DNA of 64,000 nucleotides from Nostoc sp. PCC 7524 (GTDB taxonomy: Bacteria; Cyanobacteriota; Cyanobacteriia; Cyanobacteriales; Nostocaceae): assembly GCF_000316645.1 (NCBI RefSeq), contig NC_019684.1, positions 3,997,501-4,061,500 of the forward strand, read 5' to 3'. Shown piece by piece: positions 46,489 to 56,514 of this stretch. A program made the position numbers and the translations under genes. Below the pieces are notes generated by a model. It saw nothing but the letters and a program-made list of their open reading frames with translations. It did no database searches and was not told the DNA's origin. Every line of letters starts with the position of its first letter. Positions within the stretch are counted from its first letter, which is position 1.

Positions 46489-47028
46489 ATGACGAGCATG
46501 GCTGTGCAAACCCCAGACTCAATTCCTTGGTGGTCAGGGAACGCTCGGTTAACTAATCTTTCAGGGCGACTGTTAGGCGCTCATGTGGCTCATGCAGGTT
46601 TAATTGTACTGTGGGCAGGGGCAACAACCTTGTTTGAAGTCGCCCGTTTTCAGACATCGCAAATCTGGCACATTACCAGCGAGCCTTCAGATTTTGTCAA
46701 AAGTCTCTTTGTCTGGTCAGGTGAAGCATATCTTTCCTACAGCTTAGGTGCGTTGAGCTTAATGAGTTTGATAGCAGCTTATTTTGTCTCTATCAACACA
46801 CTGGCTTACCCTGTAGAGTTTTTCGGGCCAGCTTTGAGTATTGGGTTTGACCGCTTCCCTTACTTCCAAGGTGCAGATTTACTCTCCTCTCGCGTGTGGT
46901 TAGCAAATGCTCACTTTTGGCTGGGCTTTTTCTTCCTGCAAGGGCATCTTTGGCACGCCCTCCGCGCTGCGGGTTTTGATTTCCGTACCGGGAAAGTTCT
47001 ACGTCCAACCCGTGGGGAGGTAATTTAA
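46489..47028 (+). CDS. Three-helix mini CP43/IsiA-like chlorophyll-binding protein
   Basis: At 179 residues this is about half the length of IsiA. It joins a typical helix I region ('[24 protein letters not shown]', residues ~13-50) directly to the segment starting 'IWHITSEP' and helices V-VI ('[15 protein letters not shown]', '[18 protein letters not shown]'). The ~170 residues with helices II-IV of paralogues are missing, without a frame break. Chlorophyll-ligand His residues of helices I and VI remain. Conservation around the joint argues against simple decay. It is probably a small thylakoid antenna or assembly protein of the iron-stress response. The next gene starts 2 bp after its stop, so co-translation is likely. 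Confidence 0.8.
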   Translation: MTSMAVQTPDSIPWWSGNARLTNLSGRLLGAHVAHAGLIVLWAGATTLFEVARFQTSQIWHITSEPSDFVKSLFVWSGEAYLSYSLGALSLMSLIAAYFVSINTLAYPVEFFGPALSIGFDRFPYFQGADLLSSRVWLANAHFWLGFFFLQGHLWHALRAAGFDFRTGKVLRPTRGEVI

Positions 47029-47030
47029 CT

Positions 47031-48461
47031 ATGACTACGGCAACAATCAGCCCTCAACAATATGGATGGTGGGCAGGTAACGCTAGATTTATTAATCTCT
47101 CAGGTCGGCTATTAGGAGCGCATATTGCCCATGCAGGCTTGATTGTTCTGTGGGCAGGGGCAATGACTTTATTTGAAATCACCAAATACAACCCCTCCCT
47201 ACCAATATACGAACAAGGGTTAATCTTACTGCCTCATTTAGCCACCCTAGGATTTGGTGTTGGCGACGGGGGACAAATCATTGATACTTATCCCTATTTC
47301 GTGATTGGTGTAGTGCATTTAGTCAGTTCGGCTGTACTCGGTGCTGGCGGCATTTATCACGCCTTGTTGGGGCCGGAAGTATTGGCCGAAAACAATCAAT
47401 TTCCTGGCTTCTTTGGTTACGACTGGGAAGATGAAGACAAGATGACCACAATCATCGGCATTCACCTACTTCTATTAGGTGCAGGTGCTTGGTTGTTGGT
47501 AGCAAAAGCTTTATTCTGGGGTGGTCTTTATGATCCCGCAGTTGCATCTGTCAGAGTCATTACCGAACCGACTATCAGCCCGACTCGAATTTTTGGCTAT
47601 CTCTTTGGTGCATTTGGCAAGCAGGGAATGGCGGCTGTCAATAACTTAGAAGATGTTGTTGGTGGTCATATCTGGGTAGGTATTCTCTGCATCGGTGGCG
47701 GATTTTGGCATATCTTCACTCAACCTTTTGCTTGGGCGAAAAAGGTACTTTTTTGGTCTGGTGAGGCTTACTTATCCTATAGTCTGGCTGCTCTAGGATA
47801 CATGGGTTTATTGGCAGCATACTTTGTGACTGTCAATGACACCGTTTATCCGACTGAGTTCTATGGGCCTTTGGGATTGAGTAGTACATCAGGGGTGATT
47901 TCGGTTCGCACTTGGTTAGCAACCAGCCATTTTGCTTTAGCAATTGTGTTTCTATCTGGTCATATCTGGCACGCTTTAAGAGTGCGTGTCTTAGATGCTG
48001 GATTGAATTTTGAACAGGGAGTAGTCAACTATCTGGATACGCCAGAATTAGGAAACCTGCAAACCCCAATCAATACTTCTGATTTGACGCTGAAGTTTTT
48101 GGTAAATCTGCCAATTTATCGTCCGGGTTTGTCTTCCTTTGCGCGTGGTTTAGAAATTGGCATGGCGCATGGCTATTTCTTACTTGGCCCCTTTGTGAAA
48201 TTAGGCCCTCTGCGGAATACAGAGTTTGCCAATCAAGCTGGATTACTCACAACGATCGCTCTGTTGTTGATTTTATCAGTTTGCCTGTGGCTGTATGGTG
48301 GCGCATGGTTTAAAGAAGGCAAATCTCCCCAAGGTGAGTTACCAGAAAATCTCAAAACACCTAAGTCTTGGAGTGAGTTTAATGCTGGGTGGATAGTTGG
48401 TAGCTGTGGCGGAGCTTTATTTGCTTACTTGCTCATCACTAATAGCAGTTTGTTTTTCTAA
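47031..48461 (+). CDS. IsiA-like chlorophyll-binding protein fused to a PsaL domain
   Basis: A 476-residue fusion. Residues 1-325 are a six-helix CP43/IsiA-type antenna ('[20 protein letters not shown]', '[16 protein letters not shown]', '[15 protein letters not shown]', 'GHIWHALR'). Residues ~345-476 are a PsaL-like domain ('[20 protein letters not shown]', '[10 protein letters not shown]', two more membrane helices). PsaL is the subunit at the trimer/tetramer interface of photosystem I, so the fusion can tether an antenna ring directly to PSI. Such IsiA-PsaL fusions are known from other cyanobacteria. It is probably expressed under iron limitation together with the next gene, isiB. Confidence 0.9.
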   Translation: MTTATISPQQYGWWAGNARFINLSGRLLGAHIAHAGLIVLWAGAMTLFEITKYNPSLPIYEQGLILLPHLATLGFGVGDGGQIIDTYPYFVIGVVHLVSSAVLGAGGIYHALLGPEVLAENNQFPGFFGYDWEDEDKMTTIIGIHLLLLGAGAWLLVAKALFWGGLYDPAVASVRVITEPTISPTRIFGYLFGAFGKQGMAAVNNLEDVVGGHIWVGILCIGGGFWHIFTQPFAWAKKVLFWSGEAYLSYSLAALGYMGLLAAYFVTVNDTVYPTEFYGPLGLSSTSGVISVRTWLATSHFALAIVFLSGHIWHALRVRVLDAGLNFEQGVVNYLDTPELGNLQTPINTSDLTLKFLVNLPIYRPGLSSFARGLEIGMAHGYFLLGPFVKLGPLRNTEFANQAGLLTTIALLLILSVCLWLYGGAWFKEGKSPQGELPENLKTPKSWSEFNAGWIVGSCGGALFAYLLITNSSLFF

Positions 48462-48476
48462 ATATTAGGTGTGAAA

Positions 48477-48989
48477 ATGGCGAAAAAAATTGGTTTATTC
48501 TACGGTACTCAAACGGGTAAAACTGAATCGGTAGCAGAAATTATTCGGGATGAATTTGGTGATGGTGTGGTGGAATTACACGACATTTCCCAGGCGGATA
48601 CTGCTGATTTTGATGAGTATCAATGTGTGATTGTTGGTTGTCCTACTTGGAATATTGGTGAACTCCAAAGCGATTGGGAAGGCTTTTATCCAGACTTAGA
48701 TGAAATAGATTTTAATGGCAAGATGGTCGCCTATTTTGGCACTGGTGATCAGATAGGCTATGGCGATAATTTTCAGGATGCGATCGGCATTTTGGAAGAA
48801 AAGATTTCCCAACGCGGTGGTAAAACTGTAGGCTATTGGTCTACTGATGGATATGATTTTAACGATTCTAAGGCTTTAAGAAATGGTAAGTTTGTTGGTT
48901 TGGCGATTGATGAGGATAATCAATCTGATTTGACTGATGAACGTATCAAGGCTTGGGTGTCTCACTTGAAGAGAGAGTTTGGTTTGTAG
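48477..48989 (+). CDS. isiB: Flavodoxin IsiB
   Basis: A 170-residue long-chain flavodoxin starting MAKKIGLFYGTQTGKTESVA. The FMN phosphate loop is 'GTQTGKTES', the isoalloxazine loops are 'PTWNIGELQSDWEG' and 'GTGDQIGYGDNFQDA', and the extra long-chain loop is 'GYWSTDGYDFNDSKALRNGK'. It matches the known Anabaena flavodoxin very closely. It replaces ferredoxin as the electron carrier from photosystem I when iron is scarce. I use the ATG at 48477, where the mature family begins; a GTG two codons earlier is possible. It follows the IsiA-PsaL gene by 15 bp. Confidence 0.97.
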   Translation: MAKKIGLFYGTQTGKTESVAEIIRDEFGDGVVELHDISQADTADFDEYQCVIVGCPTWNIGELQSDWEGFYPDLDEIDFNGKMVAYFGTGDQIGYGDNFQDAIGILEEKISQRGGKTVGYWSTDGYDFNDSKALRNGKFVGLAIDEDNQSDLTDERIKAWVSHLKREFGL

Positions 48990-49047
48990 TTTGATTATTT
49001 GTACCTGATGTTTGACTACTGATGCACACAGAGAATTTGGTTTTTAA

Positions 49048-49091
49048 ACGCAAAGGTGCGCTGAGGTTTACGCAAAGGTACGCTGAGGTTT
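49048..49091. repeat. Two 22-bp direct repeats
   Basis: ACGCAAAGGTGCGCTGAGGTTT and ACGCAAAGGTACGCTGAGGTTT stand in tandem with one mismatch between isiB and the hydrolase gene. The CGCAAAGGTACGC motif is a common Nostocales short repeat. Confidence 0.7.
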
Positions 49092-49169
49092 GAAAACTAT
49101 CTGTGTGTATTTGTGGTTAAGTTTTGAGTGTTTATTTCTGTTCACTGTCACCTGTAACCTCTGTTTATT

Positions 49170-49922
49170 ATGTCTGATGCTATTGATGTTGTGTGGATCA
49201 GTTCTAGTCCTGTATTACAGCGTTTTGATAAGCCTTTACTACAATATTTATCACAATATGTGAATGTGGCTCAGTGGGAATATCGTCATGGCAAAGATGA
49301 AGGTGGTTCGATAGATGAGGCTGTAGATTTATTGGCTGAGTTTTTGTCACAGTGTCCTCATCCAATAGATTTAGGAGGTCATGGTGCGGGTGGTGCGATC
49401 GCTTTAACTTATGCGCGGCGATATCCTGAAAAAGTGCGATCGCTCATTCTCTTAGCTGTAGCCTCTCAACCTGCAAATACTTGGCACGCTCACTATTATC
49501 TGCAAAGACAAGTATTTACCATGAGTCGTGAGCAGGTACTAGCAAGTAGTGTTCGTCATCTGTTTGGTGAGCAACCACATAATACTACTAAAAAGTTAAT
49601 AGCGGTGTTAGATAGAGATTTAGAGCAAACTCCCTTGTTACACTCTCTTTTTAAGTTGGTTGATTTACCTACAGGTGGGGTTTCGATGCCGATGCTGGTA
49701 TGTGGTAGTAAGAATGATACCATTGTTAATCCGCCTGCATTACAAAACTGGTTGCATTGCTTTAAGCCAGAAGATCATCTCTGGGAATGTCCCAAAGGAC
49801 ATCATTTTTTTCATTACTTCTATCCTCAACAAGTCGGCGAACAAATGTTGAACTTTTGGCAACTTTATTATCCACAACCAAGGGACACAACTGTACTCTT
49901 TTCCAGCACTTTGATCAATTAA
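49170..49922 (+). CDS. Alpha/beta-hydrolase-fold protein of the isi cluster (IsiC-like) with altered nucleophile motif
   Basis: A 250-residue alpha/beta-hydrolase fold. 'DLGGHGAGGAIALTYARRYP' (~67-86) is the nucleophile elbow, but the consensus G-x-S-x-G reads G-H-G-A-G, so the catalytic Ser is replaced by Gly. The later acid/His region looks normal ('VCGSKNDTIVNP' near residue 180 and 'CPKGHHFFHYF' near 210). In some cyanobacteria an alpha/beta-hydrolase gene, isiC, lies in the isiAB operon, and this may be its equivalent. The missing Ser suggests a non-hydrolytic or binding role. It lies between isiB and isiA in the same orientation, and a strong terminator follows. Confidence 0.8.
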   Translation: MSDAIDVVWISSSPVLQRFDKPLLQYLSQYVNVAQWEYRHGKDEGGSIDEAVDLLAEFLSQCPHPIDLGGHGAGGAIALTYARRYPEKVRSLILLAVASQPANTWHAHYYLQRQVFTMSREQVLASSVRHLFGEQPHNTTKKLIAVLDRDLEQTPLLHSLFKLVDLPTGGVSMPMLVCGSKNDTIVNPPALQNWLHCFKPEDHLWECPKGHHFFHYFYPQQVGEQMLNFWQLYYPQPRDTTVLFSSTLIN

Positions 49923-49984
49923 CAAGTATTTTTTGGGGGTGTAAATACTCCCCTACTTAATTTATTATCCAACTGTTTGACAGC

Positions 49985-50014
49985 GACGAAATTAGCTCTT
50001 TTCGTCTGTTTTTT
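49985..50014 (+). terminator. Rho-independent terminator after the hydrolase gene
   Basis: A GACGAAA/TTTCGTC stem with an 8-nt loop is followed by TGTTTTTT, 63-92 nt past the hydrolase stop. It separates the first four isi genes from isiA, which must then have its own promoter in 50015-50228. Confidence 0.75.
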
Positions 50015-50228
50015 GCTGTTAAATTTACCGCAATCAATAATTGTTAAGTTTTATTAAAATAACTATTAATTAGGAATAATTTTCAATAAATTAGATTTGT
50101 AATCAACAAAATCAACTATTAACTTCAGGCATTAAATTGACTCTAGTTATTCTCTCGACTGTTTGATGCTGAAGTTAATCAGCCAATACTTGAGTATTTC
50201 TAGCAACAACTCTATAAATTAGAAACCA
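50015..50228 (+). promoter_or_regulatory. Presumed iron-regulated isiA promoter region
   Basis: This is 214 bp of strongly AT-rich DNA between the terminator and isiA, containing AATAACTATTAATTAGGAAT and AATTTTCAATAAATTAG. AT-rich sites of this kind could bind Fur, which represses isiA in other cyanobacteria. No site matches a consensus well enough to be placed exactly. Confidence 0.35.
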
Positions 50229-51263
50229 ATGCAGATATACGATAATCCCAATGTCAAATATGATTGGTGGGTTGGTAATGCCCGCTTCGCCGACCTCTCT
50301 GGCTTATTTATCGGCGCACACGTAGCTCAAGCTGCGCTCACAACCCTGTGGGCAGGCGCGTTTACATGGTTTGAAATCTCTCGTTACCAACCTGATATTC
50401 CAATGGGTGAGCAAGGACTCATCTTGTTACCGCATTTAGCTACTTTGGGTTTTGGTGTCGGTGCAGGTGGTCAAGTAGTCAATACTTACCCTTACTTCGT
50501 CATTGGAGCTTTGCATTTAATTTCGTCTGCCGTTTTGGGAGCAGGTGCGCTCTTTCATACTTTCAAAGGACCGCGCAATTTAAAAAACACTACTGGTTTT
50601 GCTCGTAAATTTCACTTTGAATGGAACGACCCGAAACAACTGGGTTTGATTTTAGGGCATCATCTCCTGTTTCTGGGCATAGCAGCTTTATTACTGGTAG
50701 GAAAAGCTGTGTTTTGGGGAGGACTATACGACTCGACAATTCACGCTGTCAGAGTAGTAACCAACCCCACCCTCAACCCCTTTGTTATCTATGGCTATCA
50801 AACTCACTTTGCCACTGTTAACAATTTAGAGGATTTGGTTGGTGGTCATATCTATGTAGGTTTAATCCTCATTGGCGGCGGTATTTGGCACATCGTCAAA
50901 GAGCCGTTACCTTGGGCGAAAAAACTCTTAATCTTTTCTGGTGAAGCTATTCTTTCCTATTCTTTAGGTGGTATTGCCTTAGCTGGATTTGTTGCCGCTT
51001 ATTTTTGTGCAGTCAACACCTTAGCTTACCCTGTAGAGTTCTATGGTGCGCCCTTGGAATTAAAATTTGGTGTCACTCCTTATTTTGCTGATACAGTCAA
51101 GTTAGCCAATGGCGGCTACAGTGCTAGAGCATGGTTAGCTAATGCCCACTTCTTCTTAGCTTTCTTCTTCTTGCAAGGTCATCTCTGGCACGCCCTCCGC
51201 GCTATTGGTGTTGACTTTAGACAAGTTGAAAAGTCATTGAATGCTATTAGCAGTGAATCATAG
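50229..51263 (+). CDS. isiA: Iron-stress-induced chlorophyll-binding protein IsiA
   Basis: A 344-residue six-helix CP43-like antenna. It has '[20 protein letters not shown]', '[19 protein letters not shown]', '[15 protein letters not shown]', 'LSYSLGG' and '[20 protein letters not shown]', with the His ligands spaced as in IsiA. It lacks the large lumenal loop E that distinguishes genuine CP43 (PsbC). Length and termini fit canonical IsiA, which forms rings around photosystem I and quenches excess energy in iron limitation. It has its own upstream region after a terminator, and a further paralogue follows 131 bp later. Confidence 0.92.
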   Translation: MQIYDNPNVKYDWWVGNARFADLSGLFIGAHVAQAALTTLWAGAFTWFEISRYQPDIPMGEQGLILLPHLATLGFGVGAGGQVVNTYPYFVIGALHLISSAVLGAGALFHTFKGPRNLKNTTGFARKFHFEWNDPKQLGLILGHHLLFLGIAALLLVGKAVFWGGLYDSTIHAVRVVTNPTLNPFVIYGYQTHFATVNNLEDLVGGHIYVGLILIGGGIWHIVKEPLPWAKKLLIFSGEAILSYSLGGIALAGFVAAYFCAVNTLAYPVEFYGAPLELKFGVTPYFADTVKLANGGYSARAWLANAHFFLAFFFLQGHLWHALRAIGVDFRQVEKSLNAISSES

Positions 51264-51394
51264 GTAGTGTTGAGTTTTGAGTGATGAGTTGTGCTGAGTT
51301 AGTTCAGAACTCACTCGGCACTTTCCTAGAAAGACTGCCCATAACGTGACTTGATTACAAAATTTCACATCTAGAAATCCAAAGTTGTATAACT

Positions 51395-52357
51395 GTGACA
51401 ATTTCTACTGATAGAACCTTCGCCGCAAACACACAATTACCTTGGTTAATTGGTAATGCTCGTTTGACTGATTTATCTGGTCAATTATTAGGCGCACATA
51501 TTGCCCATGCAGGCTTAATTATGTTTTGGGCAGGAACAACTACCATCTCAGAAGTGCTGCGTTTTGTTCCTAATGTACCAATGTATGAGCAAGGTTTAAC
51601 TTTATTACCACACCTAGCCACTTTAGGTTGGGGAGTAGGTGCTGGTGGTCAAGTATTTGATACCTATCCCTATTTTGTGATAGGTGTTTTGCATTTAATT
51701 GCCTCTGCGGTGTTGGGTGCAGGGGGACTATTTCATGTGTTTCGCGCTCCAGCAATTTTATACAATAATGGTGGCAGGACAGCGAAATTTCATTATGAAT
51801 GGAATGACCCTAAACAATTGAGTTTAATTTTAGGACATCACCTAATTATTCTGGGTTTAGGAGCATTCTTGCTCGTGCTAAAAGCTATGTTTTTTGGCGG
51901 CATTTATGATACTCATTTGGGAGATGTACGCCTCATTACTAATCCTAGCCTCAACCCAGGTACAATCTTTGGCTATTTAGTCGGGTTGAAAGATCATATC
52001 TGGCATCCTTTAGGATTAGCCAGTGTTGACAACTTAGAAGATGTCATCGGTGGTCATATTTGGATTGGTGGCATTTTAATTGTGGGGGGTGTATGGCATA
52101 TTATCATACAGCCCTTTACTTGGGTAAGACGCATTTTACCAATAGAACATGGTGAAGAAATCCTGTCTTACAGTTTGCTGGGTTTAGCCTTGATGGCTTG
52201 GATTTCTGCCAGCTTTGTAGGATATAACACTACAGTTTTTCCACCAGAATTTTACGGTTCACAACGTTTAGTTGCAGCAAATATTCAATTTTTTCTAGGG
52301 ATATTAGCCTTCTTAGGTTATGTTTGGCACGCTTGGAGAGCGCGGAGCATTTCCTAA
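51395..52357 (+). CDS. IsiA/Pcb-type chlorophyll-binding protein paralogue
   Basis: A 320-residue six-helix antenna protein from a GTG start at 51395 ([20 protein letters not shown]). Motifs are '[20 protein letters not shown]', '[16 protein letters not shown]', '[14 protein letters not shown]' and a helix VI with only '[10 protein letters not shown]'. Compared with isiA the V-VI loop is shortened and the helix VI '[10 protein letters not shown]' signature is degenerate (one His is lost). It is probably a specialised antenna subunit in mixed IsiA rings. It lies in the same direction as isiA and may share its transcript. Confidence 0.88.
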   Translation: MTISTDRTFAANTQLPWLIGNARLTDLSGQLLGAHIAHAGLIMFWAGTTTISEVLRFVPNVPMYEQGLTLLPHLATLGWGVGAGGQVFDTYPYFVIGVLHLIASAVLGAGGLFHVFRAPAILYNNGGRTAKFHYEWNDPKQLSLILGHHLIILGLGAFLLVLKAMFFGGIYDTHLGDVRLITNPSLNPGTIFGYLVGLKDHIWHPLGLASVDNLEDVIGGHIWIGGILIVGGVWHIIIQPFTWVRRILPIEHGEEILSYSLLGLALMAWISASFVGYNTTVFPPEFYGSQRLVAANIQFFLGILAFLGYVWHAWRARSIS

Positions 52358-52474
52358 CTAATCATTTCTAGTTCCCTCAACACTAGCTATTCTCAAGTTC
52401 CTTCCCCTGCCTGCGGTTGAAAGTAGTTGACTGTGGGCAATTTCCTAAAACTTTTTGTGGAGTAACAAATAGTT

Positions 52475-52759
52475 ATGGCTACAATTTTCTGTGCCTTATC
52501 TGCATGGGCAATAATGATTTTATTGCTTTGGAGTATTTGGAGGACTCTCAAAAAAGGGATAAGTTTTTTGTGGAGATTACATCAAGTTCCTTGTCATAAT
52601 TGTGAGTTTTTTACTAATGATTATCGCTTAAAATGTACGGTGCATCCTAAAAAAGCTTGTTCTGAGCAGGCGATTGAGTGTATTGACTTTGAGCCGAAAA
52701 CTGCTGCTTGTAATGCTTGCCAAAAGGGTCGAAACTGGAAGTTAGGCAAGAGAAGTTGA
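52475..52759 (+). CDS. Small membrane protein with Cys-rich cytoplasmic tail
   Basis: A 94-residue protein: one N-terminal membrane helix (~3-20, 'FCALSAWAIMILLLWSIW') and a tail with seven cysteines ('PCHNCEFF', 'LKCTVHP', 'ACSEQAIECIDFEP', 'ACNACQKG'). The segment 'CHNCEFFTNDYRLKCTVHP' followed by a Cys before 'DFEP' is typical of a conserved small cyanobacterial family of unknown function. A metal or Fe-S site is plausible from the Cys pattern. It starts 118 bp after the Pcb paralogue and may belong to the iron-stress cluster. Confidence 0.7.
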   Translation: MATIFCALSAWAIMILLLWSIWRTLKKGISFLWRLHQVPCHNCEFFTNDYRLKCTVHPKKACSEQAIECIDFEPKTAACNACQKGRNWKLGKRS

Positions 52760-52853
52760 TAATTAAATTCAATTTCAGCTAGGCAAGAAATGTTATTTAT
52801 TACTGTTCAATTATCTGATTATTAAATATTCAACCTATTCCTGATTAAATCCC

Positions 52854-53090
52854 ATGAATACTAACTCTGATTTCCTCTCTGAATTATGTGACTTTCTCTA
52901 TCCTCGTAATCCATATCATGGACAATTCAATGCTGAGTATGTAGCTTTTAATGCCCATCTGCAAGAGTTTTCTCAACGTGTCAACTATATTTGTAGTCTC
53001 CAAACAGGTGGAAAAATTTCTCCCGAAGAAGCCTACAAACAAATTCACCAACTTTGGAAGCAATTAAAACAAATGAAAAAATCTCTATAA
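52854..53090 (+). CDS. Small conserved cyanobacterial protein, 78 aa
   Basis: A 78-residue soluble protein with 'FLSELCDFLYPRNPYHGQFN' near the start and a helical C terminus 'KISPEEAYKQIHQLWKQLKQ'. It resembles a short cyanobacterial family (probably the one catalogued as DUF7219) with no known role. The gene stands alone between the Cys-rich membrane protein and the WD40 gene. No function is proposed. Confidence 0.7.
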   Translation: MNTNSDFLSELCDFLYPRNPYHGQFNAEYVAFNAHLQEFSQRVNYICSLQTGGKISPEEAYKQIHQLWKQLKQMKKSL

Positions 53091-53123
53091 GCAGTGAATT
53101 AAAGAAGGAAAAATTAAATTTTG

Positions 53124-53228
53124 TTAGGGTGCGTCAGTATGAATAATTTTTTGGTAAATCTGGTTTTTCTTGCACGGACGCACCCTACTAACCGTCTATT
53201 TGAAATAATTTATTTTTTGGTGTTTCCT
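53124..53228. repeat. Dispersed ~105-bp repeat, second copy of the 34049 family
   Basis: TTAGGGTGCGTCAGTATGAA at 53124 and GACGCACCCTA at 53177-53187 form the hairpin. 'ACCGTCTATTTGAAATAATT' and TTTATTTTTTGGTGTT follow, as in the copy at 34049-34155. Confidence 0.7.
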
Positions 53229-53301
53229 AAACACAACACTTACACCCTGATACATCCTGTATTGTCTAAGTCTATGTTATTCATTTAACAGGTATATCCT
53301 G

Positions 53302-54900
53302 ATGGAGCAAGGATTAAAATTACTAACTAAATTGGTGGTAGAGTTTGCACCAATGGTTGCGAACTTAATACAAAATCAAGCAGAAAATAGTCTGGCTACC
53401 AGTAATTATCAACTGCCAAAAATTCTTAAAGAATTCTCTCAATTTATCAATGCTCCTCAAGCAACTAAAAGTTTTTCTATAAATTCTGAAACAGCAAAAG
53501 TTCAACATCAACTAGCAGTTGATCAGCGTGAAACACAACTACAAGTAGTCAACCAAGAACAAGAAACTAGACTTAAATTACCAGAAGTTTATAAAATCCT
53601 GGATAATTGGCCTTTGAGATTATATCCTGCACAAATTTTAGACTCTCATACCAATAATCAACGCAAGCCACTTAAAATTTTTATTGTGCCTCTACAAGTT
53701 AAACTTGACCAATTTAATATTCTCAATAATAAAACTTCAGAAATAGAGTTAATTTTGGCTGAGGGTTTACGAAAATTTCTGACTCAACATTATTCTCTTC
53801 AAAGTACAATTAGAGCAACGGAATTTTTAGCAGGAGCTTGGTATAGTAAAAGTTTTCACGATGAATCTAGTATTAAAGCTTTATTTAATGTACTGAAAAC
53901 AGAACCTATTTTAATCTTAGAGTCAGAAATTGATGGAGATTATCTTAATTTTCGCATTGCTTACTGGGGCATAGGACAAGAAAATTACCACTCTCAACAA
54001 ATTACTCGATTACCATATAAAGCAATTATTCAGGAATCTGTCAAAAGTCGGGCATTAGCATGGAAGGAAATTAGAGATAAGCTATTAAATTTAGGAGAAA
54101 ATCTCGAAGATATTCAGCAAATCGGTCAAGATAATATATATAATTTGGAAGTTTTAGAAAAAATTGAACACTGGGAACAAGAAGGTGTAGATATTAGTAA
54201 GCTATCTCTAAAATATCAAGCTAATCATCAAGACTTAGAAAAACTTTACCCAACATTAATTACTTGTCATTCTCTCGTTGCGGCTTGGATAGCTGATGTT
54301 TATTACTTAGTTAACTATGATGTACCTCCCCTTTTACCAGAATTGCTCCCTAGTTTGTCGGCAGATAAACTAGATTTACAGTTATTACAAACAATTGTTG
54401 CAGGTTATCAACAGGCTTACCAAGGATTAGACAAAAACCGACGTGATTTGATCCCAGAGTTGACTTTACAGTTAGCCTACAGTTTATCTCATTTAAGCGA
54501 TCGCACTTGGGTACAAGCACAAGTTGATTACTCTATAAGCACATGGTTGGAGTTACGTCAAGTCTCAATCCAGGAATTCTCTCACCCTTTAGAAGCGATC
54601 GCATCAGTCATCAAAATCGCAGATGAGCCATACGTGCAGAAGTTGCAAGCATATTTTCAGGCTATAAGCGATCGCCAAAGTATTTTAGCAGTTGAAAAAC
54701 TCTTAAATATCATTGCCCATCTCAAACAGCAACCCACTCAGGCAATTGCTCATTATAGCCATACCTTAACTGCACATTTCAGCCCAATTATCGCCATCAG
54801 TGCGAATGCAGAGATATTAGTCAGTGGATGTGCAGATAAAACCATCAATGTCTGGAATTGGCAAACTGGTAAACAAATCTGCACTCTTGGGGACAAGATA
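53302..54900 (+). pseudogene. WD40-repeat protein, N-terminal part, split by an IS
   Basis: The first 533 codons of a gene broken by IS copy 2. Residues 1-~480 are a helical region of unknown family ('MEQGLKLLTKLVVEFAPMVA' onward, with Gln/Glu-rich coiled-coil-like parts). The first WD40 blade follows ('PIIAISANAEILVSGCADKT', 'INVWNWQTGKQICTL'). The frame runs into the IS and stops at 54912. Joining base 54900 to 56515 removes the IS and one copy of the duplicated 11 bp and restores a continuous 781-residue frame ('CTLGDKIGEVSSVAV'). The original protein was presumably a WD40 scaffold; its partner is unknown. Confidence 0.85.
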
Positions 54901-56503
54901 GAATGGCACTAAGAAAAGCTAGAAGCCATACATTTCAGGGGCTACAGCTTTTAATGCCCATTTAGCAGTAATAGCCTGAGTCAGGCGATCGCTCTGAGAA
55001 AGATGATGTATGGTTGGCCAAAAATTTTTGTCGGTAGAAAAAGCTTGCTCGCTCATGAAATACTTTTTGAAGACGAGCAAGCCAAGATCATAAACACTAC
55101 TGTGACACTACGAGTACAAATTCTCAAGGATAAATTTAGCCAAAGTTTAGGGCTACCCTTTAAAGAACTATTGCCAGAATCGGCAATTAGACAAGCAATA
55201 TCTGAATTAAATATTAAATACAAAAAGCGATTATTTGACCCGCTAATAACGTTGTGGGCATTTTTATCTCAGGTTTTGGATACTGATAAAACTTGTCATA
55301 ACGCTGTAAGTAAAATAATTGCACATTTGGCAGAATCAGAAGTAGAAATTCCTTCAACAGATACAAGTGCTTATTGTCAAGCTAGGGCAAGGTTGCCAGA
55401 AAAATTATTAGAAAAACTTTTTAATTTCTCTGCACAAAGCTTAGAAGAGAAAGTGAACCAAGAAAATTTATGGTGTGGTCGAAATGTGAAAGTAATAGAT
55501 GGCTCAACTGTATCTATGCCTGACACACAAGAAAACCAAAAAGAATATCCTCAACCTAGCACTCAACAAGAAGGATGTGGGTTCCCAATTGCCAAAATCG
55601 GGGTAATATTCAGTTTAGTTACTGGAGCCGCTGTTGCACTGTGCATAGACGTTTTGAACACTCATGATATTAAATTAGCGAGAAAAATGTACAGTTTTCT
55701 CAAACCAAATGATGTACTTTTAGGGGATAGAGCTTTTTGTGCTTACGCCGATATCGTTTCTATTACCAAACTTGGCTGTGATGCTGTATTTCGCAAGCAT
55801 CAATCTCGGACAACAACCATGCGAAAAGGCAAAATTGTTGGCGATTGTGACAAGTTAGTTACTTGGCATAAGCCTAAAAGTTGTCCAAAAGGATTGAATA
55901 AAGATGAATTTAATGCTCTACCTCAAACCATAACTTTGCGAGAGATTTACTATTACATCGTTATTCCTGGTTTTCGCACTCAACGAGTTAGCTTGATTAC
56001 TACTCTTTTAGATAAAGCAACTTATTCTACTCTAGAAGTTGTTGGACTTTATGGTAAACGTTGGGATGTTGAATTGGATTTGAGACATCTGAAAACCACA
56101 TTAGGGATGGATGTTCTACGGTGTAAAACTCCTTCTATGATCCGCAAAGAAATTCATGTTTATTTACTCGCTTACAATCTACTTCGTAGCTTAATGTGGC
56201 AGGCTGGAACTACTTATAATACTCCTCCCTTACGCTTATCGCTACAAGGTACTCGCCATCATTTAATTAACTTTCTTCCCAAATTATTAGCTGCTCATTC
56301 AACAAAACGTCTTCAAATTTATCGTACTTTACTCAAAGTTATTCCTCACAAGGCTGTTCCCTACCGCCCAGGTCGTAGTGAACCACGAGTTCGTAAACGT
56401 CGCCCCAAAATTTACCCCTTGATGACCAAACCCCGGCATGAATTACGTAAACAATTGCAAACTGCTTAATTGATCAGCGTTTCGGCTTTTCTTAGTGCCA
56501 TTC
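54901..56503 (+). mobile_element. IS4-family insertion sequence, copy 2, with 11-bp target duplication
   Basis: A 1603-bp element with the same 19-bp ends GAATGGCACTAAGAAAAGC as copy 1. It is flanked by GGGACAAGATA on both sides (54890-54900 and 56504-56514), an 11-bp target duplication as expected for IS4-type elements. The insertion lies inside the WD40 gene. Confidence 0.95.
55003..56469 (+). CDS. IS4-family DDE transposase (copy 2)
   Basis: A 488-residue transposase with the same amino-acid sequence as the gene at 18310-19776, with the DDE residues in 'VIDGSTVSMPD', 'LLGDRAFC' and 'YGKRWDVELDLRHLK'. The start codon lies ~100 bp inside the left end. Identity of the two copies and the intact target duplication mark a recent transposition. 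Confidence 0.93.
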   Translation: MMYGWPKIFVGRKSLLAHEILFEDEQAKIINTTVTLRVQILKDKFSQSLGLPFKELLPESAIRQAISELNIKYKKRLFDPLITLWAFLSQVLDTDKTCHNAVSKIIAHLAESEVEIPSTDTSAYCQARARLPEKLLEKLFNFSAQSLEEKVNQENLWCGRNVKVIDGSTVSMPDTQENQKEYPQPSTQQEGCGFPIAKIGVIFSLVTGAAVALCIDVLNTHDIKLARKMYSFLKPNDVLLGDRAFCAYADIVSITKLGCDAVFRKHQSRTTTMRKGKIVGDCDKLVTWHKPKSCPKGLNKDEFNALPQTITLREIYYYIVIPGFRTQRVSLITTLLDKATYSTLEVVGLYGKRWDVELDLRHLKTTLGMDVLRCKTPSMIRKEIHVYLLAYNLLRSLMWQAGTTYNTPPLRLSLQGTRHHLINFLPKLLAAHSTKRLQIYRTLLKVIPHKAVPYRPGRSEPRVRKRRPKIYPLMTKPRHELRKQLQTA

Positions 56504-56514
56504 GGGACAAGATA

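Noticed and set aside
50229..52357. Annotating the IsiA-like genes as psbC (CP43)
   Set aside because: They lack the long lumenal loop E of CP43 and lie with isiB.
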